Origin: Massariosphaeria phaeospora | Taxonomy: Eukaryota > Ascomycota > Dothideomycetes > Pleosporales | Assembly: GCA_011032825.1 (NCBI GenBank) | Contig: JAADJZ010000006.1 | Coordinates: 310,001-374,000, forward strand | DNA length: 64,000 nucleotides | Reading direction: 5' to 3' | In this document: one piece after another, positions 14,122 through 24,476 of the stretch | Numbering within the stretch: position 1 is the stretch's first letter | How the letters are laid out: every line of letters starts with the position of its first letter | Position numbers and translations under genes: made by a program | Notes under the pieces: generated by a model | What the model was told of the DNA's origin: nothing | The model's input: only the letters and a program-made list of their open reading frames with translations | Databases searched by the model: none

Positions 14122-15471
14122 CTTCCTTCCTTCCTTCCTTGATTCCTTTCTTTTTGGGCGAGCGTTACGTTGCGTTGTGGTACGATGTATAGTTGGATTT
14201 GGTTGGTTGAGGTTGCATAGCAGGTTGTCTTTGCTATTGGCAATAGCTGCACAGTGTAAAATCTCGATAACGTGTTTCATGGTTCTGCGTCTCCGTGCAT
14301 TTCGATGAAGCCTACTTTGTCTGTCTGTACTGTGGGAAACATGTAATCGTGGTAGCTTCATGAAAACATATTGTGACGCAGAAACATGGATCGTTGTGTT
14401 GCGTTTAGGCTATGCTGTGCTGTGCTATCTATCTATCGTAAACAGCCTCGCTGCACGTGGCAACTTGCAAGATGACGGGGAGAAAGGTTGTTTGTACCAC
14501 GGCAGTTCAGTTTCAGCTTCGGCTTCAGCTTCGGCTTCAGCTTCGGCTCTGGTTTCTTCTTTCTTCTGGTGTTCACATGCGAACCATTTTCACGTGTTGT
14601 GGTGTCTCTCTCTCTACTTTTAGAAACGGACAGCTGAATAGGCAGCTGAGAGCAGAGCTGAAGTCGAGCTGAGCTGAGCTGAGATGAGCTGTAACGGCGA
14701 CAGATGACAGATGGGCTGGGCTGAAAGATAGCGGGAGGCTTTTGCTTGTCTTGTCTTGTCTTGTGCGACATCAATACGTTAGGTTTGCAACTAATGTATA
14801 CAAAGCCAAAACTAAAGTTCATGTCTGAATTGCTTCGTAGTCCACGCAAAACTGTACCACGACAGTCCAGTCTAGTTACAGTATCGCGAGCTGAGTTAAG
14901 CTAAGCTAAGCTAAGCAGTATGGACAAGTTCAAGTTTTCCGTTGTAATGATTTGACTACTACTGTAGCTGAAAGAATGTGATAAAGGTGGCAGTAGCGTT
15001 TCCTATCGTTACTAGCTTTGCTATCACTAACTATCTTCACACACATGCCCCTCTCTCCTCTCTTTGAAAAATGGAGGGAGCTGTCCCAACGCGACTCCCG
15101 CTTCCCGCTTCCCGCATGGTCGAGGCAACGCTGCAGAAGGTAACCACGGGATGGGAATGGGGATGGGACTTGACTGTGGCGCATCGCATCGCGCGGCTCG
15201 GTTCGGTTGGTAAGCCTCACTTTGATATGATATCACGTAAACAATTAAGCTCATCTGGTTTTGGATTAGGGTTCGCGGGCCTGATCGTCGTCATTGGGGA
15301 TGTTGCAACCCGTCGAGCTCGCTCGGAGGGGAGAGCGAGAGGGACAAGTCAAGTCAAGTCGGGGGGGTGTGGTGTGGTGTGTTGCTAAAGATAGAAGACC
15401 AAGTAAGACTGGGGGCTGGGAAAGCTAAAGCTAAAGTGAAAGTGCCGAGTAGAGTAGAGTAGAGTAGAGTA
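14122..15471. repeat. microsatellite cluster
   Basis: Separate short tandem arrays occur within 1.35 kb: TTCC units at 14122-14140; a 12-mer CAGCTTCGGCTT at about 14514-14548; GAGCT at 14666-14690; CTTGT at 14745-14764; CTAAG at about 14897-14915; and GAGTA at 15447-15471. They lie in untranslated sequence between two genes on the same strand. Pentamers predominate, which is unusual compared with di- and trinucleotide microsatellites. Confidence 0.85.
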
Positions 15472-15519
15472 GCGGTAGATGGATAGGTCATCTGATAATT
15501 AATTGGATGTCTAGGGCGC

Positions 15520-15537
15520 GTACGGAGCACTCCGTAC
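15520..15537. repeat. TACGGAG/CTCCGTA palindrome
   Basis: GTACGGAG and CTCCGTAC flank a central CA, giving a perfect 8-bp inverted repeat. Single or paired copies of the same heptamer recur at 16464, 16499, 17112, 20543 and 49242. The function is unknown; it could be a protein-binding site or a trace of a dispersed element. Confidence 0.7.
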
Positions 15538-17839
15538 CGGTATGTGATTATTATCACCGCCGTTGGTGCTGTGGTGCAAGTAGGTGCGTATAATGGTCCG
15601 GATAGATGGGATACCGTGGCCACCACCAACTGGTCGCGACCATATACTTTTCTATACGTCTTCGTCATGCCGCAGGCTGCGGGCCGCATACATACACATC
15701 ATACATCCATATGGCTAGCGTAGCGTACCGCGCTTTTCCATAGCTACGCCAAGCTTTGGTCCCGCCCCGCCCGCCCGATGATTAGATATGGACGCTTTCT
15801 GCTAGATCACGTGCACGGATCCCGGCACAGCGGTCTGGTTCGCGAAAGCTGCTTAAAAGAGGACTAGTCGGGCGCGTTTAGGCAGTGTAACGTGTGGTTG
15901 GGTGGGGGGGTTTGGCCGGGCGTTCTTGGGGATCGGGTCGGGTGGGAACAACTTGGACGCAGACGGGCGGGGCGGGTCGGTTGAAGAGCTTGAACTTACT
16001 GGATACGGGTTAGATGGGCTACTTGGCTTAGCTTAGATGAGCTTAGCTGTGGCAGTGCAGCGACGGGAGCGCTAGTGCGGTGTGAGGAGCGAAGGGGGAT
16101 AGCGTGGAAGGGTTGGACAGGGTTATTGAAAACCGGTGAGGATTTCCGGGGTAGGTTGATTGGGAGGCGGACTTTGACGTAGTGTAGTGCTGTCGAGCGA
16201 AGATTGATAGTGTAATGGAGGTGAGAATTAGGCAAACAGATGGCGCGAGTGTGAACCCCGGTGTGAGTCTGGAATGCGGCAGGCGAGGTTAGGCTAGTGT
16301 AGTGTTGTGGTAGATGGAATAGAGATCGGACAAATGTAGAGTCCGGTACGGTAGAGGAAGTCCGCTTCGAGTGCTGTATTGCCTGTTTGGTCGTAGTTGC
16401 TGGACCAGCAGTGTCCGTTTTGGTCGCTGGGAGTGAGCCTCTGGTTTCATGTTGGCCAGACTCTACGGAGTGTACTGAAAGTTGAGGCTCTGTCTGAGTA
16501 CGGAGTCAGACGTGGTAAGTTCGCATTCGTTTAGACTTCCATTCTGAGCCGTCCTTCATAGCTCCAGGTTCAGGAGGAGTAGAGTTCTCATCTCCAAATC
16601 CTTGGGGCCGAACCGCCTCACGCATTGAATGCAATTTGAACAACCCGCACTTTGAAGTCTTGTGCTTACTTTGCCTGAGCGGGATGCTAGTGCTGGGTCC
16701 CGGATCGCCGCCCGTGCAAGGTCGCGCTCGCTTCCCCCTGTCGGGATGCCAAGGGTCCAAATCGACTAGCGATGGGGCAATGCGGAAAGCTTCCATTTGG
16801 ACGGGTCCTTTGTTGGCGGGCATGTCCTTACGGTGCATGTTGCTGTGTGGGGCGGGCTTGTGAGGGTCGCGGCGCGTCGCTTGGTGGGCTGCAATGTCAT
16901 CGGTGCAGGCATGTGAAAAGGTGCCAGCTGACCATGCGTCGTCCAGGCTTTGCGTTTGCGCTTGCGCTCGCGTTGCGATGAGGCGAGCACGACTGAAGCG
17001 GCTTATATGGGTGCATCAAGCTGGCAAGGGAACATGTTGTTCAGTCTGAGCTCCCCGACATTTGATTTCGTGATTTCCTCGTCTGGTTGAATCTGGGATT
17101 TGGCCTGTGTACTCCGTATCGGAGCACGACTCAGAACTTCGGTAGATAGGGCGCTATCAGAGTCGAGCTGTCGGCCGCTGTTCTACGCAGTGACGGTTTT
17201 TAACCCTTCGGCTGCACCATCATCGTTCATTCCATCAAGCGAAGCCTGGGGATAGACTTGTAGTTAACGAAGTCCGGATGACACTCTCCACAGATGCTGG
17301 CTAGTTGATAGATAATGTCTGTCCGGTTTCCGGGTCGCTGGTAACTGCGGGCCTCCGCTACATTCTACTTGTGTTCAGCTTGAGTCGCACAGAAAAGAGC
17401 ACCCTGTTTATGTCCAACGACTTTCTTCTTAGATGTCCGGTACTAGGTCACTTACGGTTATGTGGGATGTTTCGCGGAAGCAGGGGCTTTGGATGATAAA
17501 TTGGTCTTGATCGCGACTGTGTGTGCAGGGACTTCAGGCCATAACAAAGTCCAATGGGGAAGATCGTGGGTCGAACTGACGAAGCCGACCTCAATCATTG
17601 GCAAGCTATCGTCGTCCAAGTATAGACTTAGATGTAGTCGCGATAAGCTTTTCGTGTCGTATTGCGTCGAATGACTCCCGCTTCGTGTCGTGTCGCGAGA
17701 GGGGTGCGAAAGCAATGATAGTTCGGAACTGTTCCGAGGACTTGGCACTGGACCGAAGTAATCCCGGGCAAAGCTTTGGATTGCTTCATCGCACACAAAC
17801 AAACACAAACCGCCACCACAACCCCGTCTCCACAGTACA

Positions 17840-18943
17840 ATGTCCGGGGGCTGGAACACGATCGAGAGCGATGCGGTATGTCTATAGCAAGCCTCTGCTT
17901 GTGTGCACGAGTTGACAGTCTCTCTAGGGCGTCTTCACTTACCTCATCGAGAAACTCGGCGTCAAGGATGTACAATTCGAAGAGCTCATAACACTCGATC
18001 CGGACGAGCTGCGGCAATCGGGGAAGATCTATGGCGTCATATTTCTCTTTAAATATCCCACCGGCGAAACGAGGTCGGACACGCCCAAGGACGGCAATTT
18101 TGACCATGAGGCCGCGAACAACATGTTTTTCGCCGCGCAGACGATACAGAACGCCTGCGGCACCCAGGCACTGCTCTCTGTGCTGCTAAACAAGGACGGG
18201 GAGATCGAGATAGGAAAGGAGCTGAGGGAGTTCAAGGAGTTTTCGGGCGAGTTCCCACCAGAAGTGAGTGGACACTGGTATTATGCATACTGACCTTGGC
18301 AACTGACAAATAGCCGTGAATAGCTGCGCGGAGAGACCCTCTCTAACTCGGACCTCATCCGGGAAGTACACAATTCTTTTGCGAGGTCGTCACCTTTCAT
18401 CGACGAGACACAGCGGACTGCAACGGAGGATGACGATGTCTATCACTTCATAGCGTAAGAGAGGCCGAGAGTTCGCCAGATAAACCTCTGACAAATCAAA
18501 GTTACACGTCCATACAAGGCAAACTCTACGAACTCGACGGTCTCCAGCCAGCGCCCATATCTCACGGTGCCTGCAGCGTGGATGAATTCCCCGACAAAGT
18601 AGTACAAGTCCTCCAGCGACGCATCGGCCGATACCCCGCTACCGAGATCCGCTTCAACCTCCTAGCATGCGTCCAAGACCTGCGGATCCGCGCCCGGGAA
18701 ATGGGTGACGACGAGGCGCTTGAAGCCGAGGAACAAAGGCGGAATGAATGGCTGTGGGAGAATGCACTACGACGGCACAACTTCGTCGGCTTCGTTGGGG
18801 AGCTGCTGAAAGGCGTCGTCAAGGATAAACTAGCCCAGGGTGGTGATGCATACGGCAAGTGGGTAGAAGAAGCAAAAGGCAAGACGAAGAAGAGATCGGA
18901 CGATAGGAAGAAGCAGGGTATCACGGGAGACGATCTGGAGTAA
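17840..18943 (+). CDS. uch2: UCH37-type ubiquitin C-terminal hydrolase
   Basis: Cysteine deubiquitinase of peptidase family C12, orthologous in pattern to human UCHL5/UCH37 and fission yeast Uch2, which act on ubiquitin chains at the 19S proteasome. Four exons: 17840-17875, 17928-18263, 18324-18454 and 18502-18943, giving 314 residues (human about 329). Catalytic residues fall where expected: oxyanion Gln83, nucleophile Cys89 in [14 protein letters not shown], His165 in VYHFIAY and Asp180 in [23 protein letters not shown] is the crossover-region signature of the UCH37 subgroup. The C-terminal extension ([11 protein letters not shown], then a charged helix and a Lys-rich tail) corresponds to the UCH37-like region that binds the proteasome receptor. 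The first exon codes for only 12 residues; its ESD|AGVF join matches the family. Confidence 0.96.
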
Positions 18944-21436
18944 CAAGCTCGTGTTGGGCTCGGGTGGTTGTCTTCGATCTCGTACGGGTAGTTGCTTGAG
19001 CATTTGAGACCGATATATCGGCGGCTCGGCTCGGACGTCTCTCTAGATTCCCCAAGGCCATGGGACCGGAAGCGTACCAGATCTAGATATCTCGTATCTA
19101 TACGAGGTCTATCAACATCTTCACTCGTGGACATGTGTATGAAAACAATGGGGCCCCCACATCCACCATGAGGGCTCCTCGCACTAACCTTTTCTCTTAC
19201 CCCACCAACAACCTCCAGTATAGCTCGCATAGGTACTCCCCATCCCGTCAGCGCCATACTCCATCACACCTCCACCATCACCACCACCAACAAACAATGA
19301 TGATGTGGAATCTGCACTGCTGCACTACTGCATTGCAACGACGCACCCACGGCCCATGCCGTAAATGCGCACGCGCTCACGCATCTCCTCCGTCCCGCCG
19401 CTCGAGCCACTCAAGCACCACTGTGACCCGTTCTCCCGCTCAGAGGGAGCTAGTCCGATCCTTTTCCTTCGCACCCGCCCGCCCCCAACATCAAAGCTCC
19501 CGCCTCACGCGTCGCCGCGTCGCGCACCAACAGAACGGACTGTAAGCGGTGCACCTACCCTTTCCGGTGGCTCTCCAAAGCACAGCACAGCACACAGCAT
19601 TGACTGCATGCAGCATTGCAGCCTCACTGCGTCAGCGAGGCCGGTGCCTACGTACGTACGTCCCCGCGCTGGGTATTTGCTACTATCTATTCTTAGTAGT
19701 AGTACATGTTACTAGACTAGGTAATAGTATCGATAGCTACTACCTACCTACCTACGGTGGTGCCAGACCACAAAATGCATACTCAAACCGGAGTATCGCG
19801 GCAACGGAAGTAAAGATGGTAGTATGTAGTACTTAGGTACCTTGTTTTGACTAAAACCTCACATCACATCCCATCCGAACCGCCTCGCTCCAACCACGAA
19901 AACCATACTGCCGCGGACCTCCACCCTAAGGTCTCCCAAATCCAAGGATCGATCCTAACACTCCCAGATTCGTAATCCACGGTGCCTAACTCAAGGTTCC
20001 TGATAATCCAAGGTTCCCACTAGCCCACACCCCCCTCGACCTGCAAGTTAACGTGCCTGCTCTGACCGGACGTACCGAGACATGCCGTCACGCGTCGTAC
20101 TCGGTGTCTGTCTGCCTCCCTCCCCGGAACCAGACCCAGACCCATCCCCATCCATGCACGTGCACATCCCTGTCTGCCTCCCTCGCTCTCCCGCATGCCC
20201 ACTCTATGCATGCTTTCACCATATACACCTATACCGAACACGGCATATGCTCGCTGTCAGATTCCACGATCGAGATGACGGGTCGTTTATGTAATAATGA
20301 CTTGACCTGGCCTGGCCTGACCTGGCGGAAGAAGCGGCTCATCCAACTATGCTGAGGTCAATGGGAGGGAGTCCAGGGGAGCGAGTGGTGGTGGGAGTGC
20401 AGGGCAGTGGGTAGGTGGGGTGAGATGCAGGCATGGAAGGGGGGCAAGGAGTGCGCGATCATGAGTCAGGTCGGGTCAGTCGGCGGCTCCGAGAGCAATT
20501 CAATAGACTGGAACAGGTTAGATTTGGGGGTACTGCAAGGGACTCCGTACAGGTTGGGGTATATGGTGCGAAGGAGGCATCGAGTCTGGGGGCTTTGATA
20601 CCAGATTGGATTGGATTGGATTGGATTTGGGTGAGTAGATAGATATATAGATAGATGACCTAGCTATACTTACTCACTGAGGTGTAGACGTACGTGTGTT
20701 GCGAGGGACGTAGAAAGAAAGAAAGTAGACCAACTAGGTAAGAAGGGTTGGTGGGTTAGTTACAAGTAAAGTAAACATCACAGGAAGGTATGTGGAAGAA
20801 TCCATTGGAATTATGTTGTGTGTACCTGTCTTTACGATGTGGATTCAACCATGTCGAGACTGTCCCAGGTTCTTCCAACCTACCCTGACGGGTGCTACAG
20901 CTATGTATCTATCTATGTAACAACAGTCCAGATCCAAGTTCAGCCAGAGCCAAAATCAACCTTCTACTTCGTGCAAAATGTCAAGACGTGGATGCCATGG
21001 TACTATCCAATCCTGACTGACTGACGACGCCCATGTATTCAAAGACCATGTCTGCTTTGCGTTGTACCCAACACCTCGCTAGATGTCGACGCGCGGAAAA
21101 GGAAATAATGATGCAACAAGATGAAACGAGAGACGGGAAGGGCGTGAGAGTGAGAGTGAGGGAGGGCTTTTCGATTTAGTATCTGGGCCAGTAGTTCAGA
21201 AAGGTAGGTGGACACTCGTTCGTTCGTTCGTGGTGTTGTGAGTCGGGAAATATAACGGTCGTTTGATATCGTGAATGAGCGTTGAGGAATCACGGGCATA
21301 TCCCGGCGTGTTGAAGAGGACGCGTGGGTGGTGGCCATGCTCGTACAGGTGGATAGCAAGCACGACCGCAGTTCTGGGTCGGGCTCCTACTCCTACTCGA
21401 GAGTGTACTGTATCTGAGGTGTCCAATACCACCACC
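18944..21436. other. 2.5 kb intergenic between convergent genes
   Basis: Lies between two convergent gene ends. It contains short repeats such as TACC and TAG units near 19740-19760 and a GATTG array, and only small overlapping frames. No gene is recognised. The 3' ends of both neighbouring transcripts should lie at its edges. Confidence 0.5.
20604..20626. repeat. GATTG pentamer array
   Basis: Four to five direct GATTG units followed by a TAGATAGATA stretch. Simple-sequence DNA in an intergenic region. Confidence 0.85.
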
Positions 21437-23983
21437 TTAGAGTTCACTGCAGCGCGCGAATAGGAAGGCTTCAGCGTTTTCCCGACGAGTAAATTCAGGC
21501 GTGGGTTGGGCGATTGGTTCGAGAGTAGGCGACTTCGCTCCGAGAGTCACAGCAGCGGACTCTACTGCATCTGCTATGATGTGCGATGCTCGTGATAGGA
21601 GTGGCTCAGCTGTGGATGAAGTGGACAGTGCCGCCGGATCTGCAGTTCCTGCAATTTTCTCTGACAGCACTGAGGTCACGCTTGAAGCGGACTCTGCTGC
21701 ATCTACCATAATGTGCGATGCTCGTGATAGGAGTGGCTCAGCTGCGGATGATGAGGACAGTGCCGCCGGGTCTGCAGTTCCGGATATTTTCTCTGCTAGT
21801 ACAGATGTTACGCTGGAGAAGGACAATGCCGCCGAATCTGCATGTCCTGCGATTTTCTCTGCCAGCAATTCGGTTACGCTAGGTGCGGACGCGGGTATCG
21901 AACTGTATAGATGATGCGCAACGCCGGTCGGTCGTAGTACTTGATCGGAAGTACTCGGGCTCTCTAGCGTCTCGTGGCTAGCTTTTGCATGCTCTGAATG
22001 CGTGACAGTGACAGTCGCGAAGGAGGTGGCGGTGGAGGTGGCTGTCGTGGTCACCACGACAGAAGAAACGGACTCGGGGTAATGGTTCTCCGGCAGCATG
22101 GTAGGCAGGCTTGGGGATACTATTTGTGAAGCAAGTTTCGGGTTCATGTGTGTGCACAGGAAAACTACGACCAGGCCAAGGGCGATGATGGCCAGGTTCT
22201 TCTGGTCGCGTGCAAGCAGAAGGACGTAGTTCTTGAATAGAGTGCCGAGGGGTATGTCGGCCATTTGAGGCTGACGCGAATGTGAGCGAACTCCGCCACG
22301 GGACTCTCTGGGTGGTTGTCGATGAGAGAATGGAGGATCTTGGATGCGAGGTGTAGTGGGGACGGTTTGCTCCTGTTCCCTCTCCAGCGCGTCTTCCATG
22401 GTTTTCAATCGCTCAGTGACTGCTTTCGCTTCAGCAAGGGCCTGGGCTTCGAACTCTAATCGGATCGCCTCCTTCGCCTCTTCAATCTTCTCCTGCAATG
22501 TGTCCTCGAGTTTCTTAGCTGCTACCTCTTCGTCGATCTTCCTTTGCCTGGCGGCCATTTCCACCTCGAGCCGTTTCTGGACTTCGGCCTCATCGATCCT
22601 GCGCTGCTCCTCCGCTTCGGCTTCAACTTCCAGTTTCTTCAACCTAGCGGCTTCTTCCTCAACGCGCCGCTGAACCTCTGCGGCATAAATTTGCTTCCTC
22701 GTCTCCGCTTCCTGTTCTTCCTGTACTCTCTTCTCCAGGGCCTTCCTCACATCATGAGGGATCCATGGCGCAATCTCTACATCGCACCGCTCCATCTCAC
22801 TCCAGGCCGCCGTCCAGGCCCCAGCACGCATCAGACCATTGGCGGCGTAGATCTTGATGTCCCACCTCTTCGTGCCAGACCCAACACCCGTCCCGGGCAG
22901 CTTGACTTGACGATGGCAGTCTGTGCACACACTTCCGTCGTCCGTCTCAGGCGTAGGGTATTTCCATTCGGCTTCCTCGTCAACAGCGAGTGTCCCGCCA
23001 CTCATGCGACTGCCTCTGCCTGTGCTACTGTCGGCCACGCTCCTCAGCTCGTCATCGTCCTCGTCATGCTCGTCCGTGTCTGGCTCCGACCCAACGAAGT
23101 GCCCACACTTGAGCAGACGGGGCGTCTTCAGCTCTAAATTCTCCAGTATCCGCTCCTCGAGCAGGTCGTACTCCTCGCTCGGGTGCGGGATCAGCAGTCC
23201 TCGGCGCATCAAGATAATGTCCTGCAGCTTCTCCTCCAACAGCTTGTAGTTGTTCACCAGCCACGGCGGCATCACCTTGACCATCAAGTCGTGCGAGTAG
23301 GGCATCTGCATGGGCAGGATGGTGATGTGCAGCAGCACCAACGGCAGGTGTTGTTGCGGGGTGGGCGTGGGCCGCGGGCTCTGCGGGACCTGCGACTCCC
23401 TGTACTGGCTCGTCCGGTGTGACGTGGACCGTCTTGATCCTGTCGCCGAGACGGGCGTCTCCGACCTGCCGCTTCTGCTCGGTGTTGCGAGTTTGTAGGC
23501 GCCCTTGGTCCGCTCGCGGTGGCTCTCGAAGGGGCTCAGGGGCGGCGGCGACGACATCTGCATGGCGCGCACCGAGGACGGGTTGCGGAAGGGCGGCCGG
23601 TCTTTGCGCGGCGTGTATCGCGCCTCGAGGTCATGGTTGGTGGGCGGAATCGGCCGCGAGGATATCGAGATCTCGGAGGGCAGCGACGAGATGAAACTGG
23701 TCGTCGTTACGGCCGACACGCGACGGGACTGCAACGACGGCAGGGCGGTGAACGAGCTGCGGTATGGTTGTGGCTCGGCGTCGACTTCATGCTCCTCTTC
23801 GTGCTCGTGCTCGTGCTCGATGCTGGGGATGGCGACGTCAGCAGCCGACAGCGACATGTCGTCCTGGAATGCCACGTCGCCGTCGTACGCTTCAGACGGC
23901 GACGGCGGCTCCTGGTCCTCTGGGTCTTCGTAGATGGCGAACGGGGGTGCACCCGGCGGCGGTGAAGTGTGGATCGTGGTCAT
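21437..23983 (-). CDS. conserved coiled-coil, single-pass membrane protein of unknown function
   Basis: Single-exon protein of 848 residues. I know the pattern only as a filamentous-ascomycete family without a firm function; some pipelines attach a 'pathway-specific nitrogen regulator' label that I do not trust. Order of parts: a disordered acidic and Ser/Pro-rich N-terminus with a His/Glu run (EHEHEHEEEHEV); a conserved block LLHITILPMQMPYSHDLM through PPWLVNNYKLLEEKLQDI and LIPHPSEEYDLLEERILE; a CxxC (CTDC); a long Glu/Lys/Arg coiled coil at about 410-545; one membrane span at about 596-613 (LAIIALGLVVVFLC); then a Ser/Thr-rich tail with a 44-residue repeat. The frame stays open upstream of this ATG, but that part looks untranslated and contains an intron-like acceptor (TTCTTTTGCAG), so I chose 23983. 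The topology suggests a cytosolic coiled coil anchored in an internal membrane. Confidence 0.85.
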   Translation of the reverse strand: MTTIHTSPPPGAPPFAIYEDPEDQEPPSPSEAYDGDVAFQDDMSLSAADVAIPSIEHEHEHEEEHEVDAEPQPYRSSFTALPSLQSRRVSAVTTTSFISSLPSEISISSRPIPPTNHDLEARYTPRKDRPPFRNPSSVRAMQMSSPPPLSPFESHRERTKGAYKLATPSRSGRSETPVSATGSRRSTSHRTSQYRESQVPQSPRPTPTPQQHLPLVLLHITILPMQMPYSHDLMVKVMPPWLVNNYKLLEEKLQDIILMRRGLLIPHPSEEYDLLEERILENLELKTPRLLKCGHFVGSEPDTDEHDEDDDELRSVADSSTGRGSRMSGGTLAVDEEAEWKYPTPETDDGSVCTDCHRQVKLPGTGVGSGTKRWDIKIYAANGLMRAGAWTAAWSEMERCDVEIAPWIPHDVRKALEKRVQEEQEAETRKQIYAAEVQRRVEEEAARLKKLEVEAEAEEQRRIDEAEVQKRLEVEMAARQRKIDEEVAAKKLEDTLQEKIEEAKEAIRLEFEAQALAEAKAVTERLKTMEDALEREQEQTVPTTPRIQDPPFSHRQPPRESRGGVRSHSRQPQMADIPLGTLFKNYVLLLARDQKNLAIIALGLVVVFLCTHMNPKLASQIVSPSLPTMLPENHYPESVSSVVVTTTATSTATSFATVTVTHSEHAKASHETLESPSTSDQVLRPTGVAHHLYSSIPASAPSVTELLAEKIAGHADSAALSFSSVTSVLAEKISGTADPAALSSSSAAEPLLSRASHIMVDAAESASSVTSVLSEKIAGTADPAALSTSSTAEPLLSRASHIIADAVESAAVTLGAKSPTLEPIAQPTPEFTRRENAEAFLFARCSEL
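21551..21880 (-). repeat. 132-bp in-frame tandem repeat inside the coiled-coil membrane protein
   Basis: Two complete 132-bp copies (21683-21814 and 21551-21682 on the minus strand) and a half copy (21815-21880). They encode 44-residue units beginning SVTSVLAEK/SVTSVLSEK and ending AESAS/VESAA. Units 1 and 2 are nearly identical at the DNA level, which points to a recent duplication. The repeat lies in the tail after the membrane span. Confidence 0.9.
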
Positions 23984-24476
23984 GTCGATTCCTCGTCGCC
24001 CGTGCGACGGCCGCTTGTGAGACTCGGCGCTGGAACTGCAAAAGAATAGAAACGATAGACTAGCAATTGGCGATTTCGTGCGCGCGCAGGGGCGGGGAGC
24101 GATTGCGGAAACCTTGGAAGGCACCTGTCCAGCGACTGTGAGGGTGCCGGGACGTGGCGGTGCCGTCGCCGTGTCAGTGTTGATGTTTTCGCGTCGAGTG
24201 GCTTGCGGCGTTGCAACGGGTAACCGACAGTGCTGGCTGGCAACCCTCCGCTTCACGCTCGCTTCTCACCGTCTTGCAACAGTCCAGCAAAGCACTCTTG
24301 GGTTATTCAGTACACGCCCAGGCTTTATATCTGTTGCCCCGGTTGCGTGGCCGTCTTCTTGTTATCATCCATCCCCGGCTCGACTCAGGTAGCGCCGCAC
24401 GAGAAGGCGGTAAACAGCTCTTACAACTCACCGTGCAGCACCTGCACGAACCACGAACCACGAAACACCAACGGCA
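23984..24476. promoter_or_regulatory. shared upstream region of two divergent genes
   Basis: The 493 bp between the start codons of the coiled-coil membrane protein (-) and the F-box-like protein (+) must hold both promoters. On the minus strand TTCTTTTGCAG sits just before the leftward gene and may end a 5'-UTR intron. No specific operator is recognised. Confidence 0.55.

Larger units (their letters stand above)
13442..17839. other. 4.4 kb intergenic rich in simple repeats
   Basis: No gene is recognised. The stretch carries many short pentamer and tetramer repeats (14.1-15.5 kb), several copies of a TACGGAG/CTCCGTA motif (15.5-17.1 kb), and homopolymer T and G runs. Frames here are short and low in complexity. 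Confidence 0.5.

Noticed and set aside
23984..24256. 91-codon N-terminal extension of the coiled-coil membrane protein
   Set aside because: Composition unlike the rest, an intron-like acceptor precedes the chosen ATG, and no conserved motif lies upstream.
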